This document shows positions 50,027 through 59,277 of a DNA stretch of 64,000 nt, piece after piece. Within the stretch, counting starts at the first letter, position 1. Every line of letters starts with the position of its first letter. Position numbers and translations under genes: made by a program. Source of the DNA: Vulcanisaeta sp. JCM 16159 (GTDB taxonomy: Archaea > Thermoproteota > Thermoprotei > Thermoproteales > Thermocladiaceae). Below the pieces are notes generated by a model. The model had not been told where the DNA came from, made no database searches, and worked only from the letters and a program-made list of their open reading frames with translations. The DNA is taken from positions 1-64,000 of the forward strand of contig NZ_BBDN01000005.1 in the NCBI RefSeq assembly GCF_001316265.1. Direction: 5' to 3'.

Positions 50027-52024
50027 ATGATGAGTACACAAATCAAGAGGGTCGCGGTGATAGGATCAGGTATGATGGGTCACGGCATAGCGGAGGTGTC
50101 CGCCCTGGCTGGTTATGAGGTTGTGATGGTCGACATATCGCAGGACATACTAAACAAGGCCTTGGAGAGGATTAAATGGAGTCTCGATAAACTGGCTGAG
50201 AGGGGTACGATTAGTAAGGAGAAGGTTGGTGAGGTCATGGGTAGAATAAAGACCTCGTTGTCTGTTGCTGAGGCCGTTAAGAATGCTGACCTAATGATCG
50301 AGGCTGTGACGGAGGACATCGACCGTAAGAAGCAAGTATTCTCTGAGGCGGATGCAAATGCGCCTCCGCATGCGATATTGGCCACGAACACGAGTAGTTT
50401 GCCGATAACCGAGATTGCAAGTGCCACAAAGAGGCCTGAGAGGGTTGTTGGCATTCACTTCTTTAACCCACCGGTCCTGATGCCCCTTGTTGAGATTATT
50501 AAGGGTGCGCAGACTAGTGATGAGGTTGCCAAGAGGGCTTACGACTTCGTTAAGAGCCTTGGTAAGGAGCCGATAATGGTTAATAAGGATGTGCCTGGCT
50601 TTGTTGTGAATAGGATTTTAGTTGCTCTAAACTCGGCCGCGTGCTTATTGGTTGCTAATAATATTTACTCTGTAGTCGAGATAGACTCAGCCGTTAAGTA
50701 CAGGGCTGGTTTGCCCATGGGCATTTTTGAGCTTCAGGACTTCACGGGAATAGACGTTGGTTACCTGGTTGGCTTTGCGGTTGCTGTTAGGGACCCAATG
50801 CTTAGGGTCCCATGTCCACTGATTGAGGAGTTATATAAGAAGGGCTGGCTCGGCCAAAAGAGTGGCCGTGGTTTCTATGAGTATAAGGGTGGCCCGTACG
50901 AGAGGGCTAACATACCCAGGGAGGCTGGTGAGAAGGTTGACCTGGTGCTGATATTTGCTCCGGCAATTAACATGGCGGCTTGGTTGCTTAGGGAGGGTAT
51001 AGCGAGTAGGGAGGATATCGATAAGGGCGTTAAGATGGGCCTTGGTTGGCCAAAGGGCGTATTTGAGTATGCCGATGAGTTTGGCATTGATAAGGTCGTT
51101 GAGGCCCTAAACCAGCTGTACTCCAAGTATAATTACGACCTATTCAAGCCGGATCCACTGCTCACGCAGATGGTTCAGGAGGGTAAGCTCGGGCAGAAGA
51201 GTGGTAAGGGCTTTTATGACTACGGCGCTACTGGCGTTACGGAGTTCAAGGAGATAATACTCAAGAGGGAACCGCCGCTTGCCTGGATAATACTCAATAG
51301 GCCGCACAGGCTTAATACCTTAACCCTGACAATGCTTGATGAGGTTAGTAAGGCTCTTGATATGCTTTGGGATGATAAGGAGATTAGGGTCGTGATAATA
51401 AGGGGCGCTGGCGATAGGGCATTCTCGGCCGGCGCTGATGTGACTTCATTCCAGGGACCACTACACACCTATTACTTCTTCATTTATAATAGGAAGTTCC
51501 AGGAGGCTGTGAGTAAGATTGAGAGGTTCCCCAAGCCCGTGATTGCAGCAATTGATGGTTACGCCCTTGGCGGTGGCTTGGAAATCGCCATGGCTTGCGA
51601 CTTCAGGATAGCCACAGAGAGGTCCGAGCTTGGTCAGCCTGAGATTAACCTGGGCATAATACCGGGCGCGGGAGGCACGCAGAGGTTGATTAGGTATGTT
51701 GGTTTGGGTAGGGCTAAGGAGTTGATAATGCTTGGTGATAGGATTAAGGCTGATGAGGCGTATAGGATTGGCCTTGTTAATAGGGTTGTGCCCAAGGAGA
51801 AGTTTGAGGATGAGGTTAGGTCATTTGCGCTGAGGCTTGCCCAGGGTCCACCAATAGCGCTGACCTATGCGAAGTATGCCGTGAACTTTGGGACGCAGGT
51901 GCCTGTTGACATTGGTCTGATGCTTGAGGCCGCCTTCTTCAGTATGGCGGTTAACACGAAGGATGCTCAGGAGGGCGTCATGGCCTTCGCCATGAGGAGG
52001 AGACCCGAGTTTAAGGGTGAGTGA
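50027..52024 (+). CDS. Fused 3-hydroxyacyl-CoA dehydrogenase / enoyl-CoA hydratase
   Basis: 665 aa, intact. Residues 1-390 are the dehydrogenase: VAVIGSGMMGHGIAEVSALA (NAD), TNTSSLPITEIASATKRPER, GIHFFNPPVLMPLVEI, then two C-terminal helical domains (KSGRGFYEY and KSGKGFYDY). Residues 405-665 are a crotonase: AIDGYALGGGLEIAMACDFR and GQPEINLGIIPGAGGTQRLI, with both hydratase glutamates present. The order is dehydrogenase then hydratase, as in the crenarchaeal crotonyl-CoA hydratase/3-hydroxybutyryl-CoA dehydrogenase of the 4-hydroxybutyrate part of autotrophic cycles. Works in sequence with the thiolase next door, from which it is divergent. Confidence 0.93.
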   Translation: MMSTQIKRVAVIGSGMMGHGIAEVSALAGYEVVMVDISQDILNKALERIKWSLDKLAERGTISKEKVGEVMGRIKTSLSVAEAVKNADLMIEAVTEDIDRKKQVFSEADANAPPHAILATNTSSLPITEIASATKRPERVVGIHFFNPPVLMPLVEIIKGAQTSDEVAKRAYDFVKSLGKEPIMVNKDVPGFVVNRILVALNSAACLLVANNIYSVVEIDSAVKYRAGLPMGIFELQDFTGIDVGYLVGFAVAVRDPMLRVPCPLIEELYKKGWLGQKSGRGFYEYKGGPYERANIPREAGEKVDLVLIFAPAINMAAWLLREGIASREDIDKGVKMGLGWPKGVFEYADEFGIDKVVEALNQLYSKYNYDLFKPDPLLTQMVQEGKLGQKSGKGFYDYGATGVTEFKEIILKREPPLAWIILNRPHRLNTLTLTMLDEVSKALDMLWDDKEIRVVIIRGAGDRAFSAGADVTSFQGPLHTYYFFIYNRKFQEAVSKIERFPKPVIAAIDGYALGGGLEIAMACDFRIATERSELGQPEINLGIIPGAGGTQRLIRYVGLGRAKELIMLGDRIKADEAYRIGLVNRVVPKEKFEDEVRSFALRLAQGPPIALTYAKYAVNFGTQVPVDIGLMLEAAFFSMAVNTKDAQEGVMAFAMRRRPEFKGE

Positions 52025-52083
52025 TCATATATAGTATAAATAGCAACATTACTTAAAACAACCCCTCTTATTACTCTCATAGT

Positions 52084-52422
52084 ATGTCAGAGGATCCCTT
52101 TGAACTACTAAACTCAATGACCCAGCAGGCACTACCAAAAATAGCCAGCAAGGTTTCTGGTCCTGTGAAGGTGTTTCAATTTACTGGGGAGGGTTATGAA
52201 CCGTTCTATGTAGAGGTTGGTGGAGGCACCGTAAAGCTTACTAAGGGTACTCACAAGTCACCAACCGCCACGATACAAGTGAATAAGGATAACCTGTTGA
52301 AGATGATTAAGGGGCAGCTCGATGCCATGCAGGCCTACTTCTCAGGTGCCATTAAGGTAATGGGTAATATAATGGATGCCGCGTCGCTCATAGACATAAT
52401 AAACACTGCGCGTAGGTCATGA
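52084..52422 (+). CDS. SCP2-like sterol/lipid-binding domain protein
   Basis: 112 aa, intact. VKVFQFTGEGYEPFYVEVGG, then PTATIQVNKDNLLKMIKGQL and AYFSGAIKVMGNIMDAASLI follow the SCP2 fold pattern (hydrophobic tunnel for acyl-CoA or lipids). It follows the hydroxyacyl-CoA dehydrogenase fusion by 60 bases in the same direction, so it may carry acyl-CoA intermediates; inference. Confidence 0.8.
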   Translation: MSEDPFELLNSMTQQALPKIASKVSGPVKVFQFTGEGYEPFYVEVGGGTVKLTKGTHKSPTATIQVNKDNLLKMIKGQLDAMQAYFSGAIKVMGNIMDAASLIDIINTARRS

Positions 52423-52535
52423 TAAATAAGCAGAATCTATAAACTTAAATTTTACTTAAAATCACTTGGTTTCCTGGTTTCTATATGATATATATAATGA
52501 GCATTTAATTACTGACCCAGGGATTAAGCGGTTAT

Positions 52536-53492
52536 ATGAGGATCCTGGTTACAGTGCCACTCACGGACCCAGACGTTGGTCCTCAGGCCATGAAAATGCT
52601 CAGTGAGGTTGGTGAGGTTGATGTTAAGCCCGTGACCACTGGGCAATTAAAGGAGATCATTGGTGATTATGATGCAGTAATTATCAGTGTTTGGCATAGG
52701 ATTACTAAGGATATTATTGATGCCGGCAGGAATCTTAAGGTCATTGGTACGGCGTCCGTGGGTACTGATCACATTGATGTCGAGTATGCCGAGAGTAGGG
52801 GCATTAAGGTCGTTAGTGCTGCCGGTGCGTCGACCTATAGCGTGGCAGAGTTCACCTTCGGCCTGTTACTGATGATGGTTAAGAGGATTCCCGAGAACAT
52901 GGATAGGGTTAGGGGTGGTGAGTGGGGTTCCTTGTTAACGCCAGGTATTGAGTTATTTGGTAAGACGCTTGGTGTTATTGGCTTTGGTAGGATTGGTTCC
53001 TACGTGGCTTCAATAGCCAATGCCTTCAGAATGAGGGTTTTGGGTTATGACCCGTTTGTGGATAGGGAGAGGTTCATTGAGGTTAATGCCGTTAGGATCG
53101 AGAGCCTTGATGAATTGCTCAAGCAGTCTGACTTCATAACAATACACACATCATTGACCAGGGAGAGCAAGGGCTTAATTGGTAGGAGGGAGGTTGGGCT
53201 TATGAGGAATGGCGTGTTCATTGTTAATACGGCCAGGGGTGAGGTGGTTGATGAGAATGCAATCCTTGAGGGCTTAAGGAGCGGCAAGATAGCTGGGTAT
53301 GCGACGGATGTACTCACCGGTGAACCACCAACAGAGGAATCATCGCCATTACTGAGGGCATTTAAGAGACGTGAGGTCACTAATCTATTTGTGACTAGCC
53401 ACATTGCTGGGGTAACGCGGGAGTCCGTTAAGAGGTATACCCTGTACGTTGTGAGGGGCGTTAGGGATGCATTAATGTTGCTTAGGAGGTGA
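52536..53492 (+). CDS. D-isomer-specific 2-hydroxyacid dehydrogenase
   Basis: 318 aa, intact. LGVIGFGRIGSYVASIANAF is the NAD site, VNTARGEVVDENAILEGLRS holds the catalytic Arg, VLTGEPPTEESSPLLRA the Glu, and VTSHIAGVTRESVKRYTLYV the His. Candidates are phosphoglycerate dehydrogenase-like or glyoxylate/hydroxypyruvate reductase activity; no ACT domain is present. Its stop overlaps the ThDP enzyme start by four bases, so both act together. Confidence 0.87.
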   Translation: MRILVTVPLTDPDVGPQAMKMLSEVGEVDVKPVTTGQLKEIIGDYDAVIISVWHRITKDIIDAGRNLKVIGTASVGTDHIDVEYAESRGIKVVSAAGASTYSVAEFTFGLLLMMVKRIPENMDRVRGGEWGSLLTPGIELFGKTLGVIGFGRIGSYVASIANAFRMRVLGYDPFVDRERFIEVNAVRIESLDELLKQSDFITIHTSLTRESKGLIGRREVGLMRNGVFIVNTARGEVVDENAILEGLRSGKIAGYATDVLTGEPPTEESSPLLRAFKRREVTNLFVTSHIAGVTRESVKRYTLYVVRGVRDALMLLRR

Positions 53493-55195
53493 TGGCTATG
53501 GTAACCGGTGGAGAGGTAATAGTTAGGTCTTTAATCGAGGAAGGTGTGGATACCGTATTCGGCCTACCCGGAACACACGTGCTAGGCCTATACGCGGCAT
53601 TACATGATTATAGTGAGAGGATTAAGCATGTGCTTGGGCGCTTTGAACCTAGCATGGGGTTTATGGCCGATGGATATGCAAGGGCCAGTGGCAGAGTTGG
53701 TGTTGTCATCGTCACGGCCGGCCCTGGCGCCACCGGCCTAGTAACGCCACTTGCCCAGGCGGCTGTTGAGGGCGTTCCTATAGTGGCGCTTGCCGGTTTA
53801 ACACCGATAAAGACGGCGGGCAGGGGCTATTACCACGAGTTTAGAGACACCAATGCGCAACTAAGCATCTTTAAGTCATTCACGAAGTTAGCCGTTAGGG
53901 TTGAGGAACCCAGGGAAATACCAAAGACGTTGGCTAAGGCCTTTAAAGTGGCCAAGGAGGGTAGGCCAGGCCCTGTCTACGTGGAGTTGCCTAGGGACAT
54001 AATTGATAGCGAAGCTGAGTGGACCGGTTACACCAAGGAGGAACCGACCAGGGTTAAACCTGACATGGGCCTGGTCGACGCAGCCGCCAAGGAATTACTC
54101 AATGCTGAGAGACCCGTTATTTACGTTGGCGGTGGCATCATAACAGCCAATGCGAGTGAGGCCCTAGTTAGGGTTGCCGAGGAGTTGGGCGCACCCGTCG
54201 TTACATCAATCATGGGCAAGGGTGCAATACCCTTTGATCACCCATTACATGGAGGCTTAGCCGCGGGCTACTTCGGGGATACTGTGGCTGTCAAGCTTGT
54301 TGAGAACGCCGATGTAGTGCTTGCCATAGGCACTAGGTTTAGCGAGCTGGGCACGGGCATGTGGTCACTACCGATAAGGGGGAGGCTAATTCACGTTAAT
54401 GTTGACCCAAACGATATTGGCAGGAATTACAAGACCGACTTGGCGATTGTCTCGGATGCTCTGGAATTCCTTAATGCGCTGTATGATAGGGTTAGGGGTA
54501 AAGGACCTGGTAGGGATAGAGGGATCAAGCTAATTAATGAGGTTAAGGCTTCCGTAGGCAATCAACAACTGAGGGAGCTTGGTTATGATGAGTCCAGGAT
54601 AAACCCAAGTGAATTGGTTAGAGCTCTTGCCCACGTCATTGACAGCGACATGCGTGAGGGAAAGGCCGTGGTCACTTGTGACGCTGGGGGTAATCAAGTG
54701 GCCATGTTTGAATTACCCGTCTACAGGCCAAGGACTTACTTTAACCCGGCGGGCTTTACCTCACTGGGTTTTGCAATACCAGCGGCGATTGGCGCTAAGG
54801 TGGCTAGGCCTGAGGCGACGGTTATCGCCACGACAGGCGACGCGGCCTTCTTTATGACTGGTATGGAGATAGCCACGGCTGCCGAGTTAAACCTTAGGAT
54901 AGCCTTTGTGATATTTAATGATAGGGCTCAGGGAGTACTAAAACTGCAGCAGAGGTTCCTCTATGGTGGTAAGGTCTATGCATCGCACACGTATCCCATG
55001 GACTTCTGCAAGTTCGCCGAATCGCTTAATGTGGGCTGCATCAGGATTAGTGATAAAAGGGAGCTGGAGTCTGGGCTTGAGAGGTGTATTTATAAGTCTA
55101 GTGGACCATGTATTGCCGACGTCTTCGTTAATCCAGACGCTGTGCCGATTCCAATAACTAGGCAGTTAATGGCAATATTCGGTAGGAGACAGTGA
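53489..55195 (+). CDS. Acetolactate synthase-like thiamine diphosphate enzyme
   Basis: 568 aa, intact. GGEVIVRSLIEEGVDTVFGL opens the PYR domain; the activating Glu lies in LGRFEPSMGFMADGYARASG, where acetolactate synthases have HEQGAAHAADG. The PP domain has ATTGDAAFFMTGMEIATAAE then NDRAQGVLK for ThDP and Mg. No regulatory subunit gene follows. Possible activities: acetolactate synthase, glyoxylate carboligase, sulfopyruvate/benzoylformate-type decarboxylase. Coupling to a 2-hydroxyacid dehydrogenase favours 2-oxo acid chemistry. The first ATG overlaps the previous stop; an ATG three codons in is also possible. Confidence 0.85.
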   Translation: MMAMVTGGEVIVRSLIEEGVDTVFGLPGTHVLGLYAALHDYSERIKHVLGRFEPSMGFMADGYARASGRVGVVIVTAGPGATGLVTPLAQAAVEGVPIVALAGLTPIKTAGRGYYHEFRDTNAQLSIFKSFTKLAVRVEEPREIPKTLAKAFKVAKEGRPGPVYVELPRDIIDSEAEWTGYTKEEPTRVKPDMGLVDAAAKELLNAERPVIYVGGGIITANASEALVRVAEELGAPVVTSIMGKGAIPFDHPLHGGLAAGYFGDTVAVKLVENADVVLAIGTRFSELGTGMWSLPIRGRLIHVNVDPNDIGRNYKTDLAIVSDALEFLNALYDRVRGKGPGRDRGIKLINEVKASVGNQQLRELGYDESRINPSELVRALAHVIDSDMREGKAVVTCDAGGNQVAMFELPVYRPRTYFNPAGFTSLGFAIPAAIGAKVARPEATVIATTGDAAFFMTGMEIATAAELNLRIAFVIFNDRAQGVLKLQQRFLYGGKVYASHTYPMDFCKFAESLNVGCIRISDKRELESGLERCIYKSSGPCIADVFVNPDAVPIPITRQLMAIFGRRQ

Positions 55196-55236
55196 TATCA
55201 TTGTTTTTAGTTTGATTTGATAAGGTCGGTTAAACC

Positions 55237-56288
55237 CTAACCCCACTTAACAATGGCCCTTGCGTGAAGTCCCTTCTCCAGGTTTTCGTATGCCTCGTTT
55301 ATCTGCTCAGGAGCGTATACGTGACTGACCAACTTCTTGATATCCACCTTACCCGAAGCCACCAGCCTAATTATCTCTGGTAGGTCAAGCCTAGGCCTGT
55401 AGCCCAGGCTTCCCATTATCCTAACGCCATTTATTACAAACGGCAGCACATTAACGCTGAATGTCGACTTTGGACCGCCAAGTCCAGTCACAACTATCGT
55501 GCCGGCCCTGGACACCACCTCCATGGATAACTTGAGGTCAGGTTCCGGCCTAGCTTCGTGAACTACGTCAGCGCCATCCGGGAGTATGTCCTTTATCCTG
55601 CTTATTGGGTCCTCCTTGCTCGAGTTTATCACGTGGGTGGCGCCAAGCTCCCTGGCCTTATCTAATGCGTAGTCTCTAATGTCCACGGCAATTATTGGGT
55701 ACGCACCCATGGCGCTCGCTAATTGAACAGCCGATAGACCGACACCGCCAACGCCGATTATGACCAGGCTCGTGCCAGGTCCAACACCGGCCTCCCTCAG
55801 TGCGTGATATGCAGTGCCGTAGGCGCAGGCTATTGGCGATGCGTAGTAAACATCGACACCTCTCTCCAGGGTATAACCGCTATTTCGGGGACTGTTAGGT
55901 ACTCAGCATGGCCACCATTAAGCCCAACAAGGCCCGGCATCCTGCCCGCAGCCGCTGGGCAGTAGTTCTCCTTACCGCTGGCGCAGTACTTGCATATGCC
56001 GTCTGGGACGATCCAAGATACAATGACTGGGTCACCCTTCCTTAAGCCCCATGGGTTCTTAACGTCGGGCCCAAAATCCTCAACCCAGCCGGAGATCTCG
56101 TGCCCAGGTATGAAGCCCGGCATGACGGGCCCAAAGTCGCCCTTAAACAGGTGTATGTCGCTGTGGCATATGCCCGTGCTTGCTACCTTAACGAGGATTT
56201 CCCCAGGCCCCGGTTTTGGCGTTGGTACATCCTTAATCTCTAGGTATGGCTTACTTGGTCCCTTGAATGTTGCTGCTTCATACGTCAT
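55237..56288 (-). CDS. Zinc-dependent medium-chain alcohol dehydrogenase (one frame change)
   Basis: About 350 aa. Catalytic zinc motif TGICHSDIHLFKGDFG and GHEISGWVEDFG; the structural-zinc lobe DGICKYCASGKENYC has three Cys plus an Asp in the first position, as Sulfolobus ADH uses Glu there. Frame change near 55873. NAD domain VIIGVGGVGLSAVQLASAMG, C-terminal INEAYENLEKGLHARAIVKW. Could be an alcohol dehydrogenase or the succinate-semialdehyde reductase type seen in Crenarchaeota. Stand-alone minus-strand gene. Confidence 0.88.
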
Positions 56289-56419
56289 TTTTAATTATTC
56301 TATAGGATTTTAGTTTTGCTTATATTTAGATCACGTATATCAATGACTAATCATTCATGTTAAACCAGGGAATAAAGGTATTTTTAAAATTATTTATTTT
56401 TGATGCTTTAATTATTTGA

Positions 56420-56950
56420 TTAGTCTATGAACTTCGTCGGCACATTCCTTGTCGTGTTTGCAAGCTTTACGGCAGCTGATGAGTACTGCATTAGGGTTAG
56501 GAAGCTACCCTTCTTGACCTTGATCTTCCTTGATAGTAATGCGGAAACTGCATCAGCCTTTCCTAGGATTAGGTCCTTCCAAAGTGAGTATGTGGCCTCT
56601 AGCACAAAGTCCGCATCCACCTTACCAATCCTTATATTACCCGGTAACTTTATTTCTGGCGGTAAATTGACTGGTAAGTCTATGTAGAACTCACTGCCTT
56701 GGCATGTACCGTTCCTGAGCACCAATTTTATTGCGCCTGAGTCAACCTTAATGCCAAGGTCCTTTGGCTTAGGTAATCCAAGGATTTCTGATAACTTATC
56801 AACCACGTTCTCCGGTATGCTTGTCGCGACAAAGGCCACGTCCCACCTCCAGTCCTTGGCTGCTTCCCTGTACTCCTGGTTTTCATTTATGGCCTTACAA
56901 AATGCCTCGGCCCATTGTGGACTTGGATATATAAAGCCCTCGCTTGACAT
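56420..56950 (-). CDS. SCP2-like lipid/acyl-CoA binding protein
   Basis: About 176 aa from ATG 56950 (MSSEGFIYPSPQWAEAFCKA). The frame is open to 57076, but that extension is Ile/Tyr/Asn-rich and encoded by AT-rich promoter DNA, so it is rejected; ATG 56977 (MPKGMYLIC) is a possible alternative. The body (WAEAFCKAINENQEYREAAK, LVLRNGTC, YIDLPVNLPPEIKLPG, FVLEATYSLWKDLILGKADA) matches the SCP2 sterol-transfer pattern. Divergent from acyl-CoA dehydrogenase. Confidence 0.68.
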   Translation of the reverse strand: MSSEGFIYPSPQWAEAFCKAINENQEYREAAKDWRWDVAFVATSIPENVVDKLSEILGLPKPKDLGIKVDSGAIKLVLRNGTCQGSEFYIDLPVNLPPEIKLPGNIRIGKVDADFVLEATYSLWKDLILGKADAVSALLSRKIKVKKGSFLTLMQYSSAAVKLANTTRNVPTKFID

Positions 56951-57075
56951 ACATATTAAATACATACCTTTTGGCATTAAAGAATTATTAATATAAATGC
57001 TATATATTATAATTAATAAATTAATATATAATAAATAGTAATTACGTTTAAAGTATCTACATATAATTAGTACCA

Positions 57076-58329
57076 ATGAGTTATTTAGATCTTGACAGAC
57101 TAACAGGGGAGGATGAGGTAATTAGACGTAATGTGCATAAGCTTGCCGAGGAAGTGCTTAGGCCATTGTCTATCAAGGTTGATAGGATGGACCCGGGGGA
57201 CAGGGCTGCGCCCGGTTCGCCGTTATATGACGCAGTCAGGGAGATGAAGAGGATGGGCCTGCACAGAATTCACTTGCCTAAGGATCGTGGTGGTCTTGGA
57301 TTAACGAACCTACAGAGGTACATAATTGATGAGGAGCTTGGTTGGGCTAGCCTGGGCTTTGCGACGCTCATTGGTGTTGATGCGATACCCTTCACAATAG
57401 CCGCGTTGTTCGGTTCAGAGAGGATTAGGGATGAGCTTGTTAAGCCATGGCTTGAGGATACTGAGGGTAAATATATCGGTTGTTGGGGTGTCACGGAGCC
57501 CGAGCATGGTAGTGACTACATACTGGCGTTTAGGGATAGGGAAGTTGAGTCCTTTGGCGTGGGTAACGTGGTTATTGAGCGTGATGGTGATGAGTGGGTC
57601 ATAAATGGGCAGAAGTCTGCCTGGGTATCGGCAGCGCCAGTATGCACCCACATGGGTCTCCACGCCCAGTTAAGGGATGGGAAGAGCCTTAGGGATGGCG
57701 CATTTGTAGTAGTGCCGCTCAACCTGAAGGGCGTTAGGAAGGGTGAACCGGTGGACATGCTTGGTAATAGGGATTGCCCGCAGGGGCCCGTGTTCTTTGA
57801 CAATGTACGTGTACCTGACGATTACGTGATAGCCCAGCCACCATTTTACGAGCTATTCTCAGATCAACTGCTTAACTTAACAAGCGTCAACATGGGCGCA
57901 TTCTCCGTGGGTCTCGCCAGGGCTGCCTTCGAGGAGGCCTTGAGGTACGCCAAGACCCGTGTGCAGGGTGGTAAGCCGCTAATTGAGCATAAGAACATTA
58001 AGTTGAAGATTTATGAAATGTTTGAGAGGGTGGAGACGGCTAGGTACTACGTTAGGAAGGCCATGGACTACGTATACACCAGGTTCTTTGTTGAGCAGTC
58101 ATTCACTATACCGCCCAGGTACGCAAGGGCTGCCCAGATTTACGCTAAGAAGGTTGCTTTTGAGGTTGCCCATGATGCATTGCAAATATTTGGCGCATAC
58201 GGGCTCAGTAGGGAGTTCATTATAGAGAAGTTGTTTAGGGATGCCAGGGCATTGCTCATTGAGGATGGTACAGTGGAGGCGCTAAGCCTTGATGCTGCTG
58301 ATGACGTTATACAAAACTATAGTTTATAA
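57076..58329 (+). CDS. Acyl-CoA dehydrogenase
   Basis: 417 aa, intact. CWGVTEPEHGSDYILAF is the FAD/substrate loop, NGQKSAWVSAAPVCTHMGLH the second, VGLARAAFEEALRYAKTRVQ and ALQIFGAYGLSREFIIEKLF the C-terminal helices, and LLIEDGTVEALSLDAADDVI the end, where Glu in IEDGT corresponds to the usual catalytic/active-site segment. Oxidises an acyl-CoA to the enoyl-CoA with an ETF-like acceptor. Leaderless ATG behind tacgtttaaag (about 57043). Followed by an acetoacetate-decarboxylase-like gene after 26 bases. Confidence 0.92.
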   Translation: MSYLDLDRLTGEDEVIRRNVHKLAEEVLRPLSIKVDRMDPGDRAAPGSPLYDAVREMKRMGLHRIHLPKDRGGLGLTNLQRYIIDEELGWASLGFATLIGVDAIPFTIAALFGSERIRDELVKPWLEDTEGKYIGCWGVTEPEHGSDYILAFRDREVESFGVGNVVIERDGDEWVINGQKSAWVSAAPVCTHMGLHAQLRDGKSLRDGAFVVVPLNLKGVRKGEPVDMLGNRDCPQGPVFFDNVRVPDDYVIAQPPFYELFSDQLLNLTSVNMGAFSVGLARAAFEEALRYAKTRVQGGKPLIEHKNIKLKIYEMFERVETARYYVRKAMDYVYTRFFVEQSFTIPPRYARAAQIYAKKVAFEVAHDALQIFGAYGLSREFIIEKLFRDARALLIEDGTVEALSLDAADDVIQNYSL

Positions 58330-58355
58330 ATTGCAATAAATTATAAATAGCAACA

Positions 58356-59186
58356 ATGCTTAAAATGAAATTTACATACTTCAAGTATATGGTTCTAAAG
58401 GGCGGCGAAAAGGGCTTCGGAATACCGCTAAACGCACCATTGTACCCATCATCAACCGCTGTAACAAAGATTAGCTATAGCAAAGTTAGGGTTGCCCTGG
58501 TGCTTGCTAATATTGATTCCAAGTCCGTAGACCCACTATTACCTGAGGGTGTTGACCTGGCCCTTGAGGTGGCTGCCTTCTGGGTTGGTGATTATGGAAT
58601 ATCGACAGTTGGGGTCTACAGGGAGGCATTGATAGCGCTGCCCGTGAGGACCGAGGGTGTTGAACTCGCCTATTACATACCGTATATTTACGTAACCAAT
58701 GACGCAGCCATGGCCGCAGGTAGGGAGTTGGCTGGTGCGCCTAAGAAGCTTGGTGATATTAGGCTTACCGTCAATGATTACGGTTTAGCGATAGGTATGT
58801 TGGATAGGGGCGGTGAATTAATGAGGGTTGAGGTTGCAATAAGTGGTAGGTTGGGCCTTGAGCAGTTGGATGCCTTCAGGTCGTTGATGCCTAGGATGGA
58901 TAACACGGTCACGCTACCCCTACTCTCAGTAAGGACATTACCGCCGCTACCTGACGGCACACCCGGCATTGCCCAGTTAATACAGTGGTACGCAAGATTT
59001 ACCTTCACTCCAAGGGAAAGCCCACAGATATGGAGTGGAGAGGCCAGGGTTAAACTAGGCGGTACTCCCTTTGATCCGCTCGATGATATTAAGGTGACTG
59101 GGGTAGTTGCGGGTTTTTACATCGAGGGTGATATGGAACTAGGCATAATTGGGAGGGTTAAGGAATGGAAATTGGTCTGGGGATGA
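58356..59186 (+). CDS. Acetoacetate decarboxylase family protein
   Basis: 276 aa, intact. The family active-site element GRELAGAPKKLGDIRLTV is present, with the Lys-Lys pair that forms the Schiff base in acetoacetate decarboxylase; YIPYIYVTNDAAMAAGRELA precedes it. Could decarboxylate acetoacetate to acetone or act as an aldolase/dehydratase on a 2-oxo acid, as distant members do. Two TATA-like boxes allow ATG 58356 or ATG 58365. Same direction and close behind acyl-CoA dehydrogenase. Confidence 0.84.
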   Translation: MLKMKFTYFKYMVLKGGEKGFGIPLNAPLYPSSTAVTKISYSKVRVALVLANIDSKSVDPLLPEGVDLALEVAAFWVGDYGISTVGVYREALIALPVRTEGVELAYYIPYIYVTNDAAMAAGRELAGAPKKLGDIRLTVNDYGLAIGMLDRGGELMRVEVAISGRLGLEQLDAFRSLMPRMDNTVTLPLLSVRTLPPLPDGTPGIAQLIQWYARFTFTPRESPQIWSGEARVKLGGTPFDPLDDIKVTGVVAGFYIEGDMELGIIGRVKEWKLVWG

Positions 59187-59187
59187 T

Positions 59188-59231
59188 TTATATAGCATAT
59201 AAAATTATTAGAATGCATTATATAGCATATA
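59188..59231. repeat. 14-bp direct repeats in a promoter spacer
   Basis: TTATATAGCATATA occurs at 59188-59201 and again at 59218-59231, 30 bases apart (about three helical turns), upstream of the secreted-protein genes. Possible tandem regulator sites or paired TATA elements. Confidence 0.45.
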
Positions 59232-59277
59232 GATTATAAAGACTTTTAACTATTTTCAAATAACTAATATTAAGACC

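Noticed and set aside
56951-57076. N-terminal extension of the SCP2-like gene (MVLIICRYFKRNYY...)
   Set aside because: Encoded by AT-rich promoter DNA of the divergent acyl-CoA dehydrogenase gene, and the SCP2 domain is complete from 56950.
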